DNA from: CAKOSP01 sp964370755
GTDB lineage: Bacteria; Bacillota_I; Bacilli_A; RF39; UBA660
Assembly (NCBI GenBank): GCA_964370755.1
Contig: CAYJKL010000002.1
Span: 1 to 64,000, forward strand
Reading direction: 5' to 3'
Length of the DNA stretch: 64,000 bases
In this document: piece by piece, positions 61,500-64,000 of the stretch
Layout of the letters: every line of letters begins with the position of its first letter
Position numbering within the stretch: the stretch's first letter is position 1
Program-made: the position numbers and the translations under genes
The notes under the pieces: generated by a model
What the model was told of the DNA's origin: nothing
Seen by the model: the letters and a program-made list of their open reading frames with translations, nothing else
Database searches by the model: none

Positions 61500-62639
61500 A
61501 TGAGAGCAAAAGGAATTGGAATAATTTGTGAGTTTAACCCACTTCATAATGGGCATATTCATTTTATAAATGAAGTTAAGAGTAGATACCCTGATCATGT
61601 GATTATATTAATACTTAATGGTTATTTTTTACAACGTGGTGAGATATCTATTATGACTAAGGAAGATAAGACTAGACTTGCTTTAAAGTATGGTATTGAT
61701 ATAGTTGTTGAGCATCCTGCTTATTATGCAACTCAAAGTGCTGATACTTTTGCAGATTCTGCAATGAGGATTCTTAATCAATTTGAAATTGAGAAACTAA
61801 TATTTGGTAGTGAAAGTGATGATATAGAGCTTATCAAAAAAGTTGCTTCTATTCAAATTGATAATCCTGAATTTGATTTAAAACTAAAAGAAGCAATGAG
61901 AGAAGGAATTAGTTACCCTGCTGCTATTGCTAGAGCGCTTGAGATGGATAATTTTTCTTTTAGTCCTAATGATGTTTTAGGAGTTGCTTATACAAAGTCT
62001 ATTTTAAGACATAAGTTTAATATAGAAATAGAAACTATTAAAAGAACTAATGATTTTCATGATAATATTCTTGATAGTGATATAGTTAGTGCATCAAATA
62101 TTAGAGAGCGTATTAAAAATGGTGAAGATATTTCTAAATATGTTCCTGAAGGTGTTAAAGAGTGTATTTTAGATTATGATTATACTCCGCTATATGCTGT
62201 TCTTAAAATGAAAATTTTAGAAGAGCGTCATACTGGTCATTATTTAGATGTTACCGAAGGTATTCATAATAGATTATATTGTCATAGTTATACAAGTCAT
62301 AATTATTTTGATTTTATAGAGAAAGTTAAAAATAAAAGAATTACTTATACAAGACTTAATAGAATGTGTCTTCATATTATTTTAGGAATGACAAAAAAAG
62401 ATGCTAAACAAGAGCATTTGAGATATTTTAGAATTTTAGGTTTTAATAAAAAAGGAAGACATTATATTAGACTTACTAAAAGAAGATTTAGAATGACTCA
62501 TTTTCCTGTAAAATCATATATTCAGTATAATATAGAATATAGATCGTCTGTTTTATTTGAACTTATGACTGGTAAAAATGTATATAAATTTGAGAAAAGT
62601 GAAAAACCTATTTTATACGATGAGACTAAAGAACAATAG
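61500..62639 (+). CDS. tmcAL: tRNA(Met) cytidine acetate ligase TmcAL (YlbM)
   Basis: Forms N4-acetylcytidine at the wobble position of elongator tRNA(Met) using acetate and ATP. The N-terminal nucleotidyltransferase fold has IICEFNPLHNGHIHFINEV (metal/nucleotide HxGH-type) and ILNGYFLQRGEISIMTKEDK. 379 residues from ATG 61500, chosen with TTAGGTGAT before it. Divergent from miaA, so the two tRNA-modification genes share an intergenic region. Confidence 0.93.
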   Translation: MRAKGIGIICEFNPLHNGHIHFINEVKSRYPDHVIILILNGYFLQRGEISIMTKEDKTRLALKYGIDIVVEHPAYYATQSADTFADSAMRILNQFEIEKLIFGSESDDIELIKKVASIQIDNPEFDLKLKEAMREGISYPAAIARALEMDNFSFSPNDVLGVAYTKSILRHKFNIEIETIKRTNDFHDNILDSDIVSASNIRERIKNGEDISKYVPEGVKECILDYDYTPLYAVLKMKILEERHTGHYLDVTEGIHNRLYCHSYTSHNYFDFIEKVKNKRITYTRLNRMCLHIILGMTKKDAKQEHLRYFRILGFNKKGRHYIRLTKRRFRMTHFPVKSYIQYNIEYRSSVLFELMTGKNVYKFEKSEKPILYDETKEQ

Positions 62640-62648
62640 TTCTTTTTT

Positions 62649-63323
62649 TTATGGTAAAGTTCTGGTAATGTTTATATCTTTTAACTTTTTATTGTTTATA
62701 ATTTGTTTTCTTACGTAACCTGCTATAAAGTCTGATGCTTGCACACCTACGTCTTTTTTTGAGTCAACATATTTTATACTTACAGTTAGCTCGTTTTTGA
62801 TAACGCTTTTGAATTTTAAATTATACTTACTATTTATAAAACCTATTTTAAGTTCTTTATAAATATCGTCTGTTAAAAGTCTATTTACTCCTGATTTTAA
62901 ATTATCATTATCTATTGTTATAAATAAATTTATTTTTTCTTCATTTATTAATTTATTTGATTTTAAATAAATAAATATATCTTTTATAACCCTTCTTAAT
63001 GCATATTCTTTAAATCTTCCTCTTGATGATTTTGTATTTAGTATATCATCGCATACATTATATATTTTAATATATAAACCAAATGTTATATACTGGTTTA
63101 AAAACTTGATTATTTTATCTTTTTCAATATTATTACAAATATAATTTTTAACTTCTTTTCCCATGTATTTTATTTTGTATTTAAACATAAACTTATTATA
63201 TTTTTTAATAAATACTTTATAGTCAGATTCACTTGTAAATACTATTCCACCAAAAAAAGACTTAGTTTCATTTTTATGAAATACTCCAGAGTCGTCTATA
63301 AAAATATAAATATTTGTTTCCAT
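62649..63323 (-). CDS. DUF3800 family protein
   Basis: The 224 residues show the DUF3800 signatures YIFIDDSGVFHKNETKSFFGG near the start, FITIDNDNLKSGVN in the middle and KYVDSKKDVGVQASDFIAGYV near the end (metal-binding Asp/Gln set). Family function is unknown but the fold resembles nucleases. There is no Shine-Dalgarno; TATAAT (63331-63336, minus strand) lies seven bases before the ATG, but no -35 is evident. Confidence 0.88.
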   Translation of the reverse strand: METNIYIFIDDSGVFHKNETKSFFGGIVFTSESDYKVFIKKYNKFMFKYKIKYMGKEVKNYICNNIEKDKIIKFLNQYITFGLYIKIYNVCDDILNTKSSRGRFKEYALRRVIKDIFIYLKSNKLINEEKINLFITIDNDNLKSGVNRLLTDDIYKELKIGFINSKYNLKFKSVIKNELTVSIKYVDSKKDVGVQASDFIAGYVRKQIINNKKLKDINITRTLP

Positions 63324-63338
63324 GTGCTTTATTATAAT

Positions 63339-63367
63339 AAAAAAAATTCGATTAATTTGTCGAATTT
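63339..63367 (-). terminator. Terminator downstream of the tRNA gene
   Basis: AAATTCGA and TCGAATTT pair (eight pairs, eight-base loop) followed on the minus strand by TTTTTTT, about 17 bases past the tRNA 3' end. Confidence 0.85.
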
Positions 63368-63383
63368 TGTGATTATTTAAAAT

Positions 63384-63460
63384 TGGCGTCCTTGTAGGGA
63401 CTTAAACCCCAGACCTAATGCGCCGGAAGCATTTGCTCTATTCAACTGAGCTACAAGGAC
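63384..63460 (-). tRNA. tRNA-Arg (anticodon CCG)
   Basis: Full cloverleaf of 77 bases with encoded CCA. Acceptor GTCCTTG/CAAGGAC, D-stem GCTC/GAGC, anticodon stem AATGC/GCATT with loop TTCCGGC (anticodon CCG), T-stem TGGGG/CCCTA. The D loop reads AGTTGAATA and the T loop TTTAAGT, so the usual G19 and C56 are A19 and U56; the pair is changed but remains complementary. Confidence 0.95.
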
Positions 63461-63478
63461 ATATATATATTATACTAC

Positions 63479-63505
63479 AAAAAAAGTACCTTTTAAAGGG
63501 TACTA
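63479..63505 (-). terminator. Terminator of the site-2 protease gene
   Basis: AGTACC and GGTACT flank a T/A-rich stem followed by TTTTTT on the minus strand, overlapping the stop codon at 63503. Confidence 0.7.
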
Positions 63506-64000
63506 AAATAATCTTATAATATCTTGCACTGCTACATATATTGTTAATAGCATTAATAGTGCAAATCCAACTAAATGGAATATATTTTCTATTTTTGAAT
63601 TTATTGGACTTCCTTTTATTTTTTCTATTATTAAGAATACTATTCTTCCACCATCAAATGCTGGGAAAGGTAAAATATTTAAGAATCCTACATTTATTGA
63701 TAAGAACGCTGTTAAGCTTACTAATGAAGCAAAACCAAGTGCTGCTGATGCATCTACTACTTCATACATTCCAATCGGTCCTGATAAAGCACTAAGTGAT
63801 ATACTACCAGTAAATAAACTTGCTATAGTAAGTATCATAACTTCAACAATTGAACCGAATTTAACAAATGCATATTCTAAACTACCTAGAAAACCACTTG
63901 TTTCTTCTACTTTTATTCCTACACCAAATGTTTTAGTTTCGACACCATCATCATTTTTTTCTACTTTAGGTTCTACGTCATATGTTTTAGTTTTACCATC
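63503..64000 (-). CDS. Site-2 protease family (RseP/RasP-type) zinc metalloprotease, C-terminal part
   Basis: The frame is open to the window edge; the visible 165 codons cover the C-terminal half: a cytoplasmic or periplasmic linker, then FLNILPFPAFDGGRIVFLIIEK, the conserved third catalytic LDG motif of the family (here FDGGR), and final membrane helices. The HExxH N-terminal half lies outside the window. Such proteases perform regulated intramembrane cleavage of anti-sigma factors. Confidence 0.88.
   Translation of the reverse strand, partial: DGKTKTYDVEPKVEKNDDGVETKTFGVGIKVEETSGFLGSLEYAFVKFGSIVEVMILTIASLFTGSISLSALSGPIGMYEVVDASAALGFASLVSLTAFLSINVGFLNILPFPAFDGGRIVFLIIEKIKGSPINSKIENIFHLVGFALLMLLTIYVAVQDIIRLF

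Noticed and set aside
63324..63336. Leaderless promoter of the DUF3800 gene
   Set aside because: TATAAT is seven bases from the ATG, but no -35 fits at 16-19 bases and the site overlaps the tRNA terminator region, so it is not claimed.
1..64000. CRISPR arrays, insertion sequences, prophage genes or rRNA
   Set aside because: No regularly spaced repeats, transposase, integrase, capsid or rRNA-like sequence was seen in any part of the window.

Overview
This is an AT-rich chromosomal segment (GC roughly 30 percent by eye) using the standard code (Trp is TGG, TGA is a stop). Shine-Dalgarno sites are clear (AGGAGG types) and promoters are sigma-A-like (TTGACA/TATAAT). The gene content points to a spore-forming, streamlined low-GC Bacillota of class Bacilli, in the range of gut Erysipelotrichales/RF39-like lineages. 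Evidence is hrcA-grpE-dnaK-dnaJ with a CIRCE-like operator, spoIVA followed by hup, spoIIP next to rpsT, and spoVIF, recD2, mtaB, tmcAL and der/engB. The exact lineage cannot be fixed from sequence alone. Most genes are on the minus strand. No CRISPR array, insertion sequence, prophage or rRNA was seen; there is one tRNA (Arg, anticodon CCG).

Layout. 0-6 kb: recD2, mtaB and three membrane-anchored unknowns. 6-13 kb: heat-shock operon hrcA-grpE-X-dnaK-pepF-dnaJ, with an uncharacterised gene X between grpE and dnaK and pepF between dnaK and dnaJ. 13-20 kb: phosphoesterase, a 929-residue repeat protein, a membrane protein with a C-terminal M23 peptidase domain, and a TPR-like protein. 20-26 kb: pgsA-type synthase, fmt, frr, two anchored unknowns, hup, a candidate type I toxin/antisense-RNA pair, and spoIVA. 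26-34 kb: three large surface proteins; the last has a GC-rich 3' end followed by a strong GC-rich hairpin, reminiscent of a diversity-generating-retroelement target. 34-37 kb: overlapping envelope genes (lipoprotein, YibE/F, C-terminally anchored protein), a Cys-rich protein and spoVIF. 37-39.5 kb: plus-strand uraA-upp, preceded by a 23-codon leader ORF overlapping an intrinsic terminator, an arrangement like the E. coli pyrBI attenuator. 39.5-44 kb: rhodanese, WG-like protein, membrane protein, ZIP transporter, P-loop kinase. 44-50 kb: an envelope-stress module (two-component system, LiaF-like protein, FtsX-type ABC exporter) with a tandem repeat at the exporter promoter. 50-55 kb: der, engB, lipoprotein, small unknowns, spoIIP. 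55-64 kb: rpsT, two transglutaminase-like proteins flanking a 503-residue unknown, a NAGPA-type phosphodiester glycosidase, miaA, tmcAL, DUF3800, tRNA-Arg and the C-terminal part of a site-2 protease (RseP/RasP type).

Most exciting candidates: (1) the convergent small hydrophobic peptide/small RNA locus between hup and spoIVA; (2) the pyrBI-like uracil attenuator; (3) the DGR-like variable 3' end with downstream hairpin; (4) a tRNA-Arg in which the near-universal G19-C56 tertiary pair appears replaced by A19-U56.
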